The position numbers and the translations under genes are program-made. Under the pieces are notes generated by a model, which made no database searches, had not been told where the DNA came from, and saw only the letters and a program-made list of their open reading frames with translations. From the NCBI GenBank assembly GCA_018257865.1, contig JAEUBA010000019.1, forward strand, positions 248,001 to 312,000: 64,000 nucleotides of DNA, read 5' to 3'. This DNA comes from Stereocaulon alpinum. Its lineage: Eukaryota; Ascomycota; Lecanoromycetes; Lecanorales; Stereocaulaceae. Of the stretch, positions 45,532 to 57,189 are shown one piece after another; within the stretch, counting starts at the first letter, position 1; the number at the start of each line of letters is the position of its first letter.

Positions 45532-47863
45532 TCAACGAAAGCCTAGATTACTCAATCGATAAAGCTGTGTATCCGCAGTCCAGACTAGACTTCTTCTCCC
45601 CCGTCTCGATTTGCCACCATTGATCTTGAACCATGTCAGCTTACCCCACTTGATTACAAAGTCGGGGGCCAGTCGGAATATCCCTGTATGTTTCTTGAAC
45701 CACCGCGTGTGCCTCAAGCCCTTCATAGCACGGGTGTAATGTTCAGCTGAGTATTTAAGCAGCTTGCACAAGATATCTTAGGGCTGGTGTCGGAAGGCAC
45801 TTACTGCTAAAGTGGCTCTGGGTGCAGTACTCGTGTACTATGTAGGCCAAGCCAGCCGACATCACAAACATTGAAAGGGCGTTGGCACTTCCCCAGTATA
45901 CGAAAACACCGTGAGCGATGTAGAAATCAAAATTCTGGAAATCTATGAATCCTCCACCTTTGGCCCAAACGCTTGCCATACAATCGCATGTTTGGTACGC
46001 CCCTAGTGAAATTAGGCCTTCATAGATAGGAAAAGAGAAGCGAAAGAACACACCGAAGGTTTGCGCAAAGATGATGTATGTTAACCATGCAGTATTGAAA
46101 ATTTCTCCAGGTCGGAGGACAAAATTCCTTATCACGTCTCGGAAGGTTGTTGACGTACACCAGGACAGGAAGCGTTGCATCTTCTCTCTTGCCATCGCCC
46201 CTTTCTCCGGATCGCTGCCTCGGGAAAGGTGGCGTGCGAGTCGTGTGCCTACTCGAAGAAGCAAGTCATCTTTTGTATGGGTGGTTTCGTGTGTGAGCCA
46301 CCAGACTAGTATCTCTATGACCAGCAACCCAACGGCTATGATCATGTAGACCATGTAGCCGCCACTACGGCAGCCAAGACCCACAGTAGGTGTAAAGTCT
46401 AGGCATTGTTTGTTAGCTGGACTGATAGAATTACTAACTGCCAGGATCCGCACTTACAGGACAAAATGAACGCTCCACCAACAGATCCGCACACGATGAG
46501 GAGGGAGCTGGTGACTTGCCATGCCATCCTAGGATCGAACATTTTGAGGCCGTTGATATTACGAGAGCCGACGACGATAGCAAGCCTGGCAGCATGCGGA
46601 TGCCGAAGCCAGTCCCTTCCATAATCAGCCATAAACCTGCTCTCAATGCCAGCTAAGAGAGGATGTGCGACTAAGCCAAAGATCAGCACAGGCTAGAACG
46701 ATGATCACATATGGCACTCTACCGCCGTAATGCCAGTGTGTTCGGCCTTGACCCGCAAAGATCTCGAAGAAGTCCCCTCCAAACAATGACTCGTCACTCA
46801 GACATTTGGTCCAGGCAAAGTCCTCCTCGGTGGATCGAGTATCTCTCATGTACACAGCTACTAGTTCCGGATCCATGAGGGCTTGCCGGACGTCTTCTAC
46901 TAGCTTGTTCAACCTTTCACGGATGGCATCTGCCGAGACGAGATTTCGGTCCACTGTGCTTGCTAGGATCTAGGAAGGGTCAACCTTGAGCTGCTAGTAT
47001 GCATCAGAGCGATTTTTCTTACCAATATGGGCAGCCAACCGACCAACAACCCCAGTGCTAGGTTATGGGCAGTCTCATTGCCTCCTATGTTACTATACGC
47101 TAATTGGATGGATAGTGCTAGCGCGAACACAAACCATAGGAAGGATATAAAGACTGGTATGACACCCTTCTTACGTCCCTCTCGAAAGTTTTGAGCAAGC
47201 TCTGTGCGCCTCTTGGTAATGTCTTGACCGTCCTCGGACCCATTAAGTGGCAACATGTTGCTAAACAAAGCCAAGCGTAGAAGCCTTTCTGCTTCAATTG
47301 GTGGTAGTGACTGCTTGGGTGTATACTGGTTCATGATGCAGAGTATATATAATGAGTCTCTCATCATTGAAAAGTCCGAATCCTCAGGCGGGTACTCGTC
47401 GTATCTTGTAGCCATGTCAACCATTAGAGCGCATTTGCTGGTGACTTTGATATTCCACAAAATGTAGGACAGACTTGCGACAGGCGACCCAGACCAGCGA
47501 CAAAGAGACAGCATTGTTTGCCTGGCTTGATTGCTTTCGTACGGAGCTTGGACTAAGAGGCCTAAGATAGGCAGAAGCCATGTGGTGATCGTATTGGCTG
47601 CATCGGTCCATGCATAATAGCTTTCTCCGGTCAACTATCACTACTCCAATGCTTGGAATGGGCCAGAGTGTCTGGCACTGGCTGGAGCCTTACTCAACAC
47701 CAGTACCACATAATTGCTTGCACCCCTCAACCGTTATAAGTGTAGTACCGGCGGAGTCAAGAAGTTTTCGCACCGTTCCATTGTAGACATATTTGATATA
47801 GATGCCAGCGGAGTTGTTTAGAAATTCCGCGCCGCAGGAAGCAAAGTCGGGCCTCATGTTCAT
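45532..47863 (-). CDS. Multi-pass membrane protein, uncharacterised, with apparent frameshift
   Basis: Exons (minus): 47863-47694, 47620-47023, 46969-46458, 46398-45805, 45746-45532. Conserved landmarks: GCKQLCGTGVDYYAWTD (completed by the first intron), ITTWLLPILGLLVQAP, an FVFALALSIQLA helix, VDRNLVSADAI, FGLVAHPLLAGIESRF, SYFTPTVGLGCRSGGYM (completed by an intron), VFFRFSFPIYEGL, and a basic Trp-rich end. At least six hydrophobic segments. It belongs to a fungal integral-membrane family of unknown role, often met near HET-type genes. The third exon contains one base too many near 46690 (between VIIVLA and VLIFGLVAH), and no intron of plausible size fixes it. So the gene is either recently broken or carries a sequencing or assembly error. 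Confidence 0.75.
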
Positions 47864-48673
47864 AGACGCAAGACAAAACGAACCGCAACCTCAATGGTGG
47901 GGCGAGCCGCAACATATCTGGAAGCAGTCGAAAAAGCAATCTAGATGCATATTAGATACCTCATTCTTCACTCCTCGCGTCACTGCAGTCTACCTTATCT
48001 TGCATAAGCCTTTGCATATAAGCCTATCTAGCACACACACTGGCTAATGCTAGTCCAATAAGTCCGATGCCCGGGGCCAAATCCATACCTTCCAATGCAT
48101 GCTAGGGAAAGCGATGTGGGGTAGCGGGATCGCACATTCTCGGCCAAGAGATTCAGCTCGATAGTATGTGCATCGTGTAGGCGGGGTCATGACAATGGTG
48201 GGTTCGCATGCAGTAGCAGTACACTGGATGGGTCCACCTACCAAGTACTATGTGGGGGTATAACCCATCGGCCGAATACCAAACCCGAGACTTATTGGTG
48301 TGTGCGACAAGACTTGCCCCCGGGACATTACCGTTGTTTGAGGTAGATGAGGTAGCCGACGTACCTGTTCAAAGGCCATGGGTGGCTAGTTTCGGGGCAT
48401 AAAATCAGGGCAGGTGTTTCCGGCCCATGATTGGAGAATGCACATTACCAGAGAACTTCATCAGCAGGCTGCCAGGGGCATTGAGTCTGCTGGCGACATC
48501 ATCTGCTCTGATATTGTACAGATCAGAAGACAACGGCGGTTGTGGGAAGGATAGGATGATGGCGTCACGGCTTCTTCACAGTTGGCGCGTTTCGTCTTCT
48601 CGACGCCGTTTCCTCTTCTCTCTTACATTCTCTTGAATGATACCCTCGCGTTCAGCTCCGTCTCCTCACGTCA
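47864..48673. promoter_or_regulatory. Divergent promoter region
   Basis: 810 bases between diverging starts of the membrane-protein gene and the GH127-type gene. No gene or clear motif identified. Confidence 0.4.
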
Positions 48674-51243
48674 ATGGAATTGCAAAAACAACGTCATCAT
48701 CCAGCGGATGGTTCTGGCAATGTTTCGTCGCCCCGAGATTGGGTAGAGGACGGGGCCTGCACGGCGCTTCGCCCCCCAGTCGACCATCAATCCCAACGGA
48801 GATTGAAAGGGCAAAATGCCCCGTTTCATGTGCCTCACAAAGGCCAACCGAGTCAATATGCTCGGACGAAAAGGCACGGATGCCAGCAATGGGTACCGTG
48901 GCTTTTATCCGTTTTCATTCTTTACATGTTCATTCCTTTGGACTCGTCATATATGTCACGGCTGGGTCTTGACTTCCCACTCCTTCATGCTGCTCAGGAG
49001 TTGTTCGAACCAGCCACATCAAGCCTATCTCCAGGCCAGTCTGTCCTCAATGACACAACGTTCAGTCCTAATGTTTCACGTAGGTGGCTTCAAGTCTCTA
49101 CTCCTGATTATGACTGAATAGCATAGTGGTACCCTTCACCTTCCAGCCACTTCCACTTGGCTCCATCACACCTCTGGGATGGCTAGCTGACCAGCTAACC
49201 CTTATGTCTAATGGCCTGGCTGGTCACCAGTATGACTTTTATCATATTGTACACGACTCCGTTTGGTTAGAAGGGTATTCGGAATACTCTGTCCTAAATG
49301 AAGGACTACCCTACTGGTTCAACGGACTTGTACCACTGGCTTATGGTCTTAATGACAGCCGCTTGATTCTTCAAGTCAAAGATGCTTCTGATTACATTAT
49401 CGAACACCAACAAAGTGATGGCTGGCTTGGCCCAGAGACCGAGGTTGCAAGCAGAGACCTTTGGGGCCGCTTTCCCCTATTCCTTGGACTCATTCAGCTT
49501 GTTGAGGCAGATCCAAGTCGCGCTACCAATATCATCCCTGCAATGCAAACCTTTGTCGATCTGATGTATTCAATGTTAGTTGAAGACATCGGGTTCACCC
49601 AAATTTGGGGGAGGGTCAGGTATCCAGATATGCTCATTTCTTTGCAATGGCTCTACGAGAACTATCCTGAAGGTAACCAAGAGGTTCTTCTGGAGACTAT
49701 GTATCTGCTTCAGTCTCGCAGCTACGACTGGTCAGAATACTGGACCGAGGGGACCTTCATATTCGCCGATCTTGACACAGTTCAGCCTCCTATCAAGGAT
49801 GGGGCATCGCCTCTATTCCCATTCACCCATGGCGTTAATGCTGCCCAGGGACTCAAAGCTGGAGCTACCATCTATCGGTTTACCGCCAATGAGTCTCTCC
49901 TGGCCAACAATCGCAATGGAGTCAATTGGACGTTCACCTACCACGGAGATCCAGCCGGAAGTGTGATTGGAGATGAAAGAGAATCTGGTCTCAACGCAAA
50001 TAGAGGCGCTGAGCTCTGTACTACGGTAGAGACGATGTACTCGATGTCCTATCTTTACCAGACCTTGGGTGACAATTACTTTGGCGATCGATGTGAACTT
50101 GCGGCTTTCAATGCTCTGCCAGTCAGCATTACTAGTGATCACTGGGCTCGCCAATATCTGAATCTAGCCAGCGAACCCTATTCAGAGCACTTGTCATCTC
50201 CCAATCCTTTCTGGAACGTTGGAGAATGGGGCATCATCTATGGCTTAGGTAAATTTCGATCTCTCGAACTGAGGTGGCGACACTGACGAAACGCAGAACC
50301 CAATTATCCGTGTTGCACAGTCAACATGCCACAAGGCCTACCTAAATTTCTCTCCGCCTCTTTTGTCAGAGTTGGGGAAGACGGCATAGGTCATGCTCTC
50401 CTCGGGCCATCTCAAGTTACTACTACCACACTTTCAAACGTTTCTATCACCGTTGCTTGCAATACGAATTATCCCTTCAGCTCTATATTGCACTACAACA
50501 TCACATCATCTAGCCCATTCACTCTCCATCTCCGCGTCCCTTCTTGGTATGTCCGCACCAGCTCGTCCCTCCGTATCAACGACAACGGCGCGGAGTACCC
50601 ACTGACACCGGACCCTCAAACCGGCATGACGCCAGTTCCCCTGCCGGCTGGTAACAACAAGTTGACCTATACACTCGGAGCCACTGTTCAAGTTGTCCCG
50701 AGGGCGAATTCAACCGTGTCTGTCTACCATGGTTCGCTCTTATACGCTCTAGATGTTGGACAAACCGTCACTACCCTTGATGCTGATCTGTACAATTTCT
50801 CTTATGCAGATGGTGACCCGAGTCCTTACGATACTAGCAAACCTAATTTGCCAGTCCAAGTCCATGATTTCGCCTTCACAAACACCACACCATGGAACAT
50901 AGCCATCGACCCTACAACCCTGGTTTTTCACACGACAAGCAATAACATGAATGAGACGGCATTGCCTAATCCCTTATTCGACTACGGCGCTCCACCAACT
51001 TATATCACAGGCAAAGGATGCCAGATTGCGTGGCCACTGTACAATGGCTTACCGGCACCCTTACCAGCTCTGGCCAATGGCACTACGAATCGGAATTGCA
51101 CAGGGAATATGACCGATGTGGTTCTCAGACCATATGGCAGCTTAAAGATACACATGGCGGAGCTGCCAACCGTTGATCTATCTATGAATTTGACTTTAGG
51201 GTCATCTTTGCATAGGCATACGCACGAAGTCGTGGATGAATAG
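48674..51243 (+). CDS. GH127/DUF1680 beta-L-arabinofuranosidase-type enzyme, membrane-anchored
   Basis: Exons 48674-49079, 49127-50248, 50297-51243, giving 824 aa. The cytoplasm-like N-terminus is basic, then WVPWLLSVFILYMFIPL forms a single membrane anchor (about residues 77-93), implying type II topology with the catalytic part outside. The catalytic body starts PFTFQPLPLGSITPLGWL and keeps QSDGWLG, the (alpha/alpha) barrel, RGAELCTT (Glu431 and Cys433) and PCCTVN (Cys515-Cys516). In the bacterial prototype HypBA1 the equivalent Glu and Cys residues bind zinc and one Cys is the nucleophile, so the active site looks intact. A beta-sandwich C-terminus with many N-glycosylation sites follows. 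Expected reaction: release of beta-L-arabinofuranose from arabinan or glycoprotein chains; substrate inferred. The exact start is moderately certain. Confidence 0.85.
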
Positions 51244-51860
51244 CATTTGACGAAGTATGGTAAGGTGATGTAGTTGCTGCAAGCGATTTCGTCCGAATTG
51301 GTAGGTACAGTACTCATGCGATACATCATATGGAAGTATGTGTCGCCAGATCTCATGTAATATGATGTATTCAATACAACTGATCTGTGGTCTTTCATCT
51401 CGGCCAACCGCACCCGAGCTCCACAGCCATGCTGATACTCGGCCGACATGCTTCGTAGAGCCGACAACCTGACGCGTAATTGTCATTCTGTACTGATCTA
51501 CTTGGGATGACGTTCTCCTGGAAGAAGCGTGACCAAAGATCTTAAAGCTTCAACGTTTATAGGACGTGTATGGAAGAGTCTACTGTTAATTGAGGGCGTG
51601 GAGGATAGGGCTGAGATATTTAGCCCCATCTCACATGTCAACCCACCTCCCTTTCCCCGTCTTCCACTCTCCAATCTCATGGGCAGGAACTTGGCCCCTT
51701 TGACTCGATCTTCGTACGCAGGTTTGCGTCCAGCGTTTAACACCGCTGCTGTGTTCTCGAATCGTCTTTTCTGCTCAGCGAAACGCACATCCTCCCCACC
51801 TCTCCGCATGTAGGGCGTGAAGATGGAGAGGAAGTCGAGGAACAGAAGACATTGCCCGCC
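51244..51860. other. Intergenic, GH127 to palH
   Basis: 617 bases. A short plus-strand frame at 51529-51813 has no family resemblance and is not called. It holds the palH promoter. Confidence 0.4.
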
Positions 51861-54140
51861 ATGACAGCTCTAAATATCATCCCCACCCCGACAACACTTA
51901 CCACGTTGCCGGCTCCAGCATTCTTACTCGCCCGGCAGATATGGGCAGACCCTACCACCGCAAGCGACTCCTTGCCCCATACCTGCACGCCCTTCAGACT
52001 TCCTTCTGGGGGTGAGATCAATATTGGACGGGGTACCATCGTTACTCTCACTCAAGATGCTGCTTTCCAGCCCCTATGCCCTGGTACCTCAGTCCCTGCA
52101 CCCATCGATCCTCTCCAGCCCGGCGTCGATCTCTCCGTGCTCAATTCCCAAGACCCCTTTTACTCTTCAACAAACCCACAGATCTACGCAATCGCCGCAG
52201 CCACAATTGTTAGCTACATGCTTGTCATCATACTCTTCATCACTCCTAGGACATTCTTCATAGGAGGTCCAGGGGGTGGAGGCGGCTTTCTCGGTCAAAG
52301 AGGCATGATCAGCGGAGCCTACGGGAGCAACTCTGTCATCGGAATTGGAAGTAGACCCTGGCTACAAAAGCTGGCTGCTTTGACAGTTGCTGTTTCCCTG
52401 ACCATCGTTACGGCAGACACTTTTACATGGGCCCATCGACAGTACGATGCTGGGTACCAAGATGCGATCGAATTAACGGATAACGTCGTGAGTGGGTTGG
52501 AAGTACGTATTGTGAGGACTATATCCGAGACTTTTCTCTGGCTTGCACAAGCACAGACACTTATCCGGCTCTTTCCAAGGCATAAGGAGAAGCTCATGAT
52601 CAAATGGATCGCGTTTGCTCTTATCATGCTCGAGCTTATTTTCAGCATACTCAATCACTTCCTCGTCGAAGGGTCAACGAATCGTCCGAAGAGATTCTTG
52701 AATGCTATTCCAGCTATGAATTATCTCTTCGCACTTACTCTCAATCTTTGCTACGGAGGCTTCATTGTTTATTATGCGCTGCAGAAGCGGCGTTTTGCAT
52801 TCTACCATCCTCACATGCGCAACATGCCATTAGTTGCCCTCCTCTCCCTTACGGCCGTGCTGATACCTGTTGTCTTCTTCGTTCTGGACCTTTCGAAACC
52901 TGATGTTGCAGGCTGGGGCAGCTATGTTCGATGGGTTGGGGCTGCGGCGGCGAGCGTGGTGGTGTGGGAATGGGTTGAGCGAATAGAGGCTTTGGAGCGA
53001 GATGAGAAAAAAGACGGTATACTAGGCCGCGAGATCTTTGATGGTGATGAAATGCTTGACGCTACTCCTTCTTCTAACGTCAGCTGGCCAAGCTCACGAC
53101 GGAAACCTTATGAGCGCAGGACCAGTGGTAGCTCCAGTGGCGGCAGAAGTACCGGCTGGATCAATATGAAGGCACGGGCACGGCGATTTGGAACAGGACG
53201 TCAGCTGCAGCGCCAGGCATCCCATACTAAGCCAGGATCAGGAAGCCACTTGGCCGAAAACCAAGGATCGCCTGCAATGGGCAACGTCCGCACAAAAAAG
53301 AATCTCCTTCTCCTGCTGCCGCCTCCTCCAATTGCCTCGCCAGTAAGTAGAGCAGACACCGCCAGCGCCGGAAGTACTGTTTACATGGTCCGCAATCACC
53401 CAATCAGCGGGCCGACTCCGCCTATACGAGAAGAGATTGAAGGAGATATGGAAAGGCATGCTCAACAGCAACAGCCGTCTGCTCAGATAGCCGAATGCTC
53501 GCCGACTGAAGTGGAAACCCCTGAGGGTACTTCTAGGCGAAAGCAGTTAATGGATGGTCTACAACGGGTGCCAAATCCTTTCCGGCGACAGCGTGAGACA
53601 CCACCTCCGGAAGTTGTACGGGCACTTGCCCAGCATGGCCAAGGCCCTGCTGCTACTCGTGGTGAGACTTCATACCATGCTACCCTGCTCGAGAGAATGC
53701 ACTTGAGGAAGACGCCAAAAGCAGCAGAAGTCGATAGGCCTCCAATAGTGATCCCTGCACCGCCTTGCAGAAGAAGATCCTCGACTGAAGACTACGAGGA
53801 CTCTGGGAGTGAGGATGATGCGGGGCTTTCTACAAATCGATACCAATCGACTTCCTCTGGTACTACCGCTATAAGAGATATGGATCGACCACCGGATGCT
53901 GTACTCAATGCAATTCAACATTCTCATTCAGTCAGTCCCTCATCTGATCATGCAGATCCCGATCTTTGTTCCAGCAATTCTCACATGCAATTCCCCTCGC
54001 CAGGGGAAGATTTAGTTGTAGCAAGAGGTGGTCAAAAGGTAACGCAGTCACCTCTTATGCCAGCTGAGCCTGGAAGTTCAGTGGGGCGCAAACCACACTG
54101 TTTGAATATACAGGACTCAGGACGCTTCGGACAAGGTTAG
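51861..54140 (+). CDS. palH: pH-response receptor PalH/Rim21
   Basis: One exon, 759 aa. An extracellular N-terminal stretch (CTPFRLPSGG...) precedes seven hydrophobic segments: IVSYMLVIILFI, LTVAVSLTIVTA, ISETFLWLAQAQTLI, FALIMLELIFSIL, MNYLFALTLNLCYGG, LLSLTAVLIPVVFFVL and WVGAAAASVVVWEW. Then comes the PalH hallmark WVERIEALERDEKKDGILGR with EIFDGDEM. A Ser/Pro/Arg-rich cytosolic tail of about 360 residues follows. Known role: plasma-membrane sensor of alkaline ambient pH that recruits PalF (arrestin) and ESCRT/PalA-PalB, leading to PacC processing. The ATG at 51861 is the first in frame. All family features present, no disruption. Confidence 0.96.
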   Translation: MTALNIIPTPTTLTTLPAPAFLLARQIWADPTTASDSLPHTCTPFRLPSGGEINIGRGTIVTLTQDAAFQPLCPGTSVPAPIDPLQPGVDLSVLNSQDPFYSSTNPQIYAIAAATIVSYMLVIILFITPRTFFIGGPGGGGGFLGQRGMISGAYGSNSVIGIGSRPWLQKLAALTVAVSLTIVTADTFTWAHRQYDAGYQDAIELTDNVVSGLEVRIVRTISETFLWLAQAQTLIRLFPRHKEKLMIKWIAFALIMLELIFSILNHFLVEGSTNRPKRFLNAIPAMNYLFALTLNLCYGGFIVYYALQKRRFAFYHPHMRNMPLVALLSLTAVLIPVVFFVLDLSKPDVAGWGSYVRWVGAAAASVVVWEWVERIEALERDEKKDGILGREIFDGDEMLDATPSSNVSWPSSRRKPYERRTSGSSSGGRSTGWINMKARARRFGTGRQLQRQASHTKPGSGSHLAENQGSPAMGNVRTKKNLLLLLPPPPIASPVSRADTASAGSTVYMVRNHPISGPTPPIREEIEGDMERHAQQQQPSAQIAECSPTEVETPEGTSRRKQLMDGLQRVPNPFRRQRETPPPEVVRALAQHGQGPAATRGETSYHATLLERMHLRKTPKAAEVDRPPIVIPAPPCRRRSSTEDYEDSGSEDDAGLSTNRYQSTSSGTTAIRDMDRPPDAVLNAIQHSHSVSPSSDHADPDLCSSNSHMQFPSPGEDLVVARGGQKVTQSPLMPAEPGSSVGRKPHCLNIQDSGRFGQG

Positions 54141-54613
54141 CGCAACTTAACGAATAATGCTATCGTATGCAGATTCGGAGAAATTGCGAATGTATATGGC
54201 AATGGGGTACCGTGCTTGCTTTAAGCGTGGCGCTGGGGTATTGATAAAGAACACACCCAGACCTGGGTCGATGACCTCTTAAGACATTTCAAGGGCAGCT
54301 CACGGTGTAATAGTATGCCTTTGACAACGTCAACAATTCATGATAAGCTACCCTAGCTGTCAAGACACCTAAGATAATGTATGATGTATCATTCCAGTCA
54401 CGAGCTAGTCCTTTTTAAGGTATAATGTGTCTGTAAAGATAGGACAAACTTTGTCTTGGCGTTAGGCTGATACCAGAAAGTCCACCAGTTACAAATGCAG
54501 TGTCAACGTTCGCCAATGTGAAATGGTCGAGCTGCCAATGTGCAGCATATACCTCTTGTTCAAACCTCCTTGAAGCCTTCTCTGACGCCAGCACTCGCCT
54601 CCAACCTCCCAGC
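54141..54613. other. Intergenic, palH to F-box gene
   Basis: 473 bases, no gene seen. In-frame codons upstream of 54614 stay open to about 54500 without an ATG. Confidence 0.4.
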
Positions 54614-56399
54614 ATGGCAGACCCACGCATGATGGTCAACATGTTCGACCGCAACGTCCGTCCACACACGCAGGAGACCGGCTCTTCAGCTCTTCCTCTG
54701 CCATTGAACCTTATTGGTCTCATTATATCTTACGTGAGTCTATGAATGAATTGTCTATCAATCAGTCATTCACAATAAACCCAGCTTGACAGCTCCGCCG
54801 ACCTTTCCCGAATGCTACGAACCTGCCGCGTCTTCCACTACATGACACTACCCCAGCTCTATATCAATGTCTCGTTGCGATCCTACGACAGCATCAAATA
54901 TTGTGGCCGCGAAGGCCGGGCGCAGGGATGTGGCATGGCGAGCCCATTCTTGATGGGGCTGAATGGCTTGGTGTCGAGGAATGTAGCTGGATATGTGAGG
55001 GACTTTGAGGTTACCGGGCAGTGGAAAGAACACGATGTGCTCGAACATTCGAGGGTGGGTAGGGTGCCGGATGAGAGTATGATGCTAAATATACTTGTGA
55101 GAGTGGCGGTGGAGAAGATGGTTGTGCTGGATAGCTTCAGGTATGGACGTATGCTTAGGTCTCTCCGGATACTGGACGCTGACACACCCTAGCTGGGATC
55201 TGAACACCAAGATGCTGCCGACGTTATGGCAGGGTCTCGCACAAAAGTTGACGTTAACAAAACTCACCATCCAATTCCCTTCAAATCGACATCCTCGACC
55301 CATTACTATTGCCCCACCAATACCTAGCCTCCACGCTCTCAAAATCACCGAGATAGATCCGCTCTGCTACGTTGATGATATTTCCGGACTCCTCGCTGGC
55401 GCAAAGAATCTCAAAGACCTAAAACTTCATTGGAGCCCACGCATGCGCGAAGCCCGCGAGCCCAGCATTCACTCAGCCGCCTATTTCGGAAAATTACATA
55501 CACCCTTGTGTTTACGCAGCATAGCATTGGTGAACCTCTACACGCAAATAGATTGCAGGAACTGTTGTGTCTTTGAACAATCTGCCCTCCAAGAAGTGAC
55601 AGTTCTAAACAGTATGTCCGGGCTCGGAGACGACGGTGGCACAGTCTTCATGGACGATGGCTGGAGAAAACCTGACGACCACATACCTACCCAGCTCAAA
55701 ATGATGCGTGTGGACAAAGTGTCGCGCCAACAATGCGAAGTGCTCGCCCACATCAACAGCCTGGAAAGACTCTACCTAATCGGCCCCCACCTCCAACCCC
55801 GTCGCGGCAAAGACCACTGCAACAGCACAATACCCCTCCCCCACTCCCCACCCTCTAGCACCGCTTCCCCGACCAGCACAGAAAACAACAACGCCATGGC
55901 CCTAAAGGACGAATACCTAGAAACCATAACCAAACACCACGGCCGGACTCTCAAACATCTCCTTCTCCTCCCGCAATGGCGCCTCACGGACGACGACATC
56001 GCCCTTGTTGTCCATCAATGCCCGAATCTAGAACAACTCGGCATGGGCGCCGATTTCTCCACCTTCAAACAGCTCCGCCTACTCGTGCCCTTCCTCTCAA
56101 ATCTCACTTGCCTGAGATTACTAAGTTCCCCAGACGACCCGACGTTTGTGAATCAGATGCGCGAACTGGAAGAGCAGGGTATGCATGAAAAGAAGATTGC
56201 AGAGGAGACGGTTAACCAGCAGTGGAGTGCGTTGAAATTCATCGAAATCGGAGCTGAGGATTTGATCTTTGAGATTGGCGAGAGAGCGCCGGTTGAGAAG
56301 GAGGGGGTGAAGGCGGTTTGGAAGAGGAAGGTTAGGAAGAGGCCGTTTGAGGTGGTGAGGGATATTGATATTTGGAAACTGGATTCGCTGGATATCTAA
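54614..56399 (+). CDS. F-box-like protein with leucine-rich C-terminus
   Basis: Exons 54614-54733, 54785-55140, 55193-56399, giving 560 aa. The F-box-like helix set is LPLPLNLIGLIISYLDSSADLSRMLRTCRVFHYMTLPQLY (about residues 27-66), completed across the first intron (GTGAGT). Leucine-rich strands follow, for example LHALKITEID, LKDLKLHWSP, LKHLLLLPQWRLTDDDI, CPNLEQLGMG and LTCLRLLSS, interrupted by a Ser/Pro/Thr loop. A basic linker (VWKRKVRKRP) lies near the end. By family, it would be a substrate adaptor of an SCF ubiquitin ligase binding Skp1 through the F-box; the target is unknown. Clean splice sites, good length. Confidence 0.85.
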
Positions 56400-57189
56400 G
56401 CACTTCATGACGATATCGGGCGTATTGGGATCTAGAGTTTTTGATACATACATACACTTGGGATGTACGATATAGAGCTGCTGGTAGCATTCTTACTACA
56501 ACGGACGGATGGGCTATATAATGGATATTGGGATCTGGGAAATTGGGGTTACTTAGACATGGGAAATGGGTGGGATTTCCTCTAGCCAGCGTGTTCGCAC
56601 GCAGAGCAGAGGGGGGGTTGGAGTTTTTGGGCAGATACCACTGAACGAACACCACGCAATGTCTCTTCCATTCTCTCACTCTATCCCAATCACCATACAA
56701 CCTCCATCCTCTCCTCACACCAACAACATTCTCCTCTCAGCCATTCAAAAAAACCCCCCCCAGCTTCCTAATCCACGACGCGAAAAGTGCCATCTTAGCC
56801 CGCAAATCCAAACCCTCAAGGCAACGCTCTAGCACAAACATGAACAAAAAGACCTGGTCAACTCAACCCATCACTTTGCATAGCTTTTATTTTTTCCCAA
56901 AGCTACCCAGGGCCTTTCGTCGGGCACGAGGCAGATGGATCCTATACGAATTCCTCCCTTCAAGCCCATTTCGCAAGGTAGCGGATATGAATGGAAGCGG
57001 GAGAGAAAGAGAGGTAGGAAGGAAGGAAGACGGATAGATGATAAAGCCCGCGCAGGGGGATTTTCCCAGTAGGTGTGTACATCGAGAACGGCGCCATGTG
57101 TTGTTAGGGAAGATAGCGAGATGTATTAAAAGGAAGGGGGAAGAGCATGAGAAGGAACCAAGCAGAATTAAGTTAGGAGGCTGATATTC
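56400..57189. other. Intergenic between convergent genes
   Basis: 790 bases holding the two 3' ends. Contains short homopolymer runs (a run of A then C near 56750, a G run near 56610). No gene seen. Confidence 0.4.
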
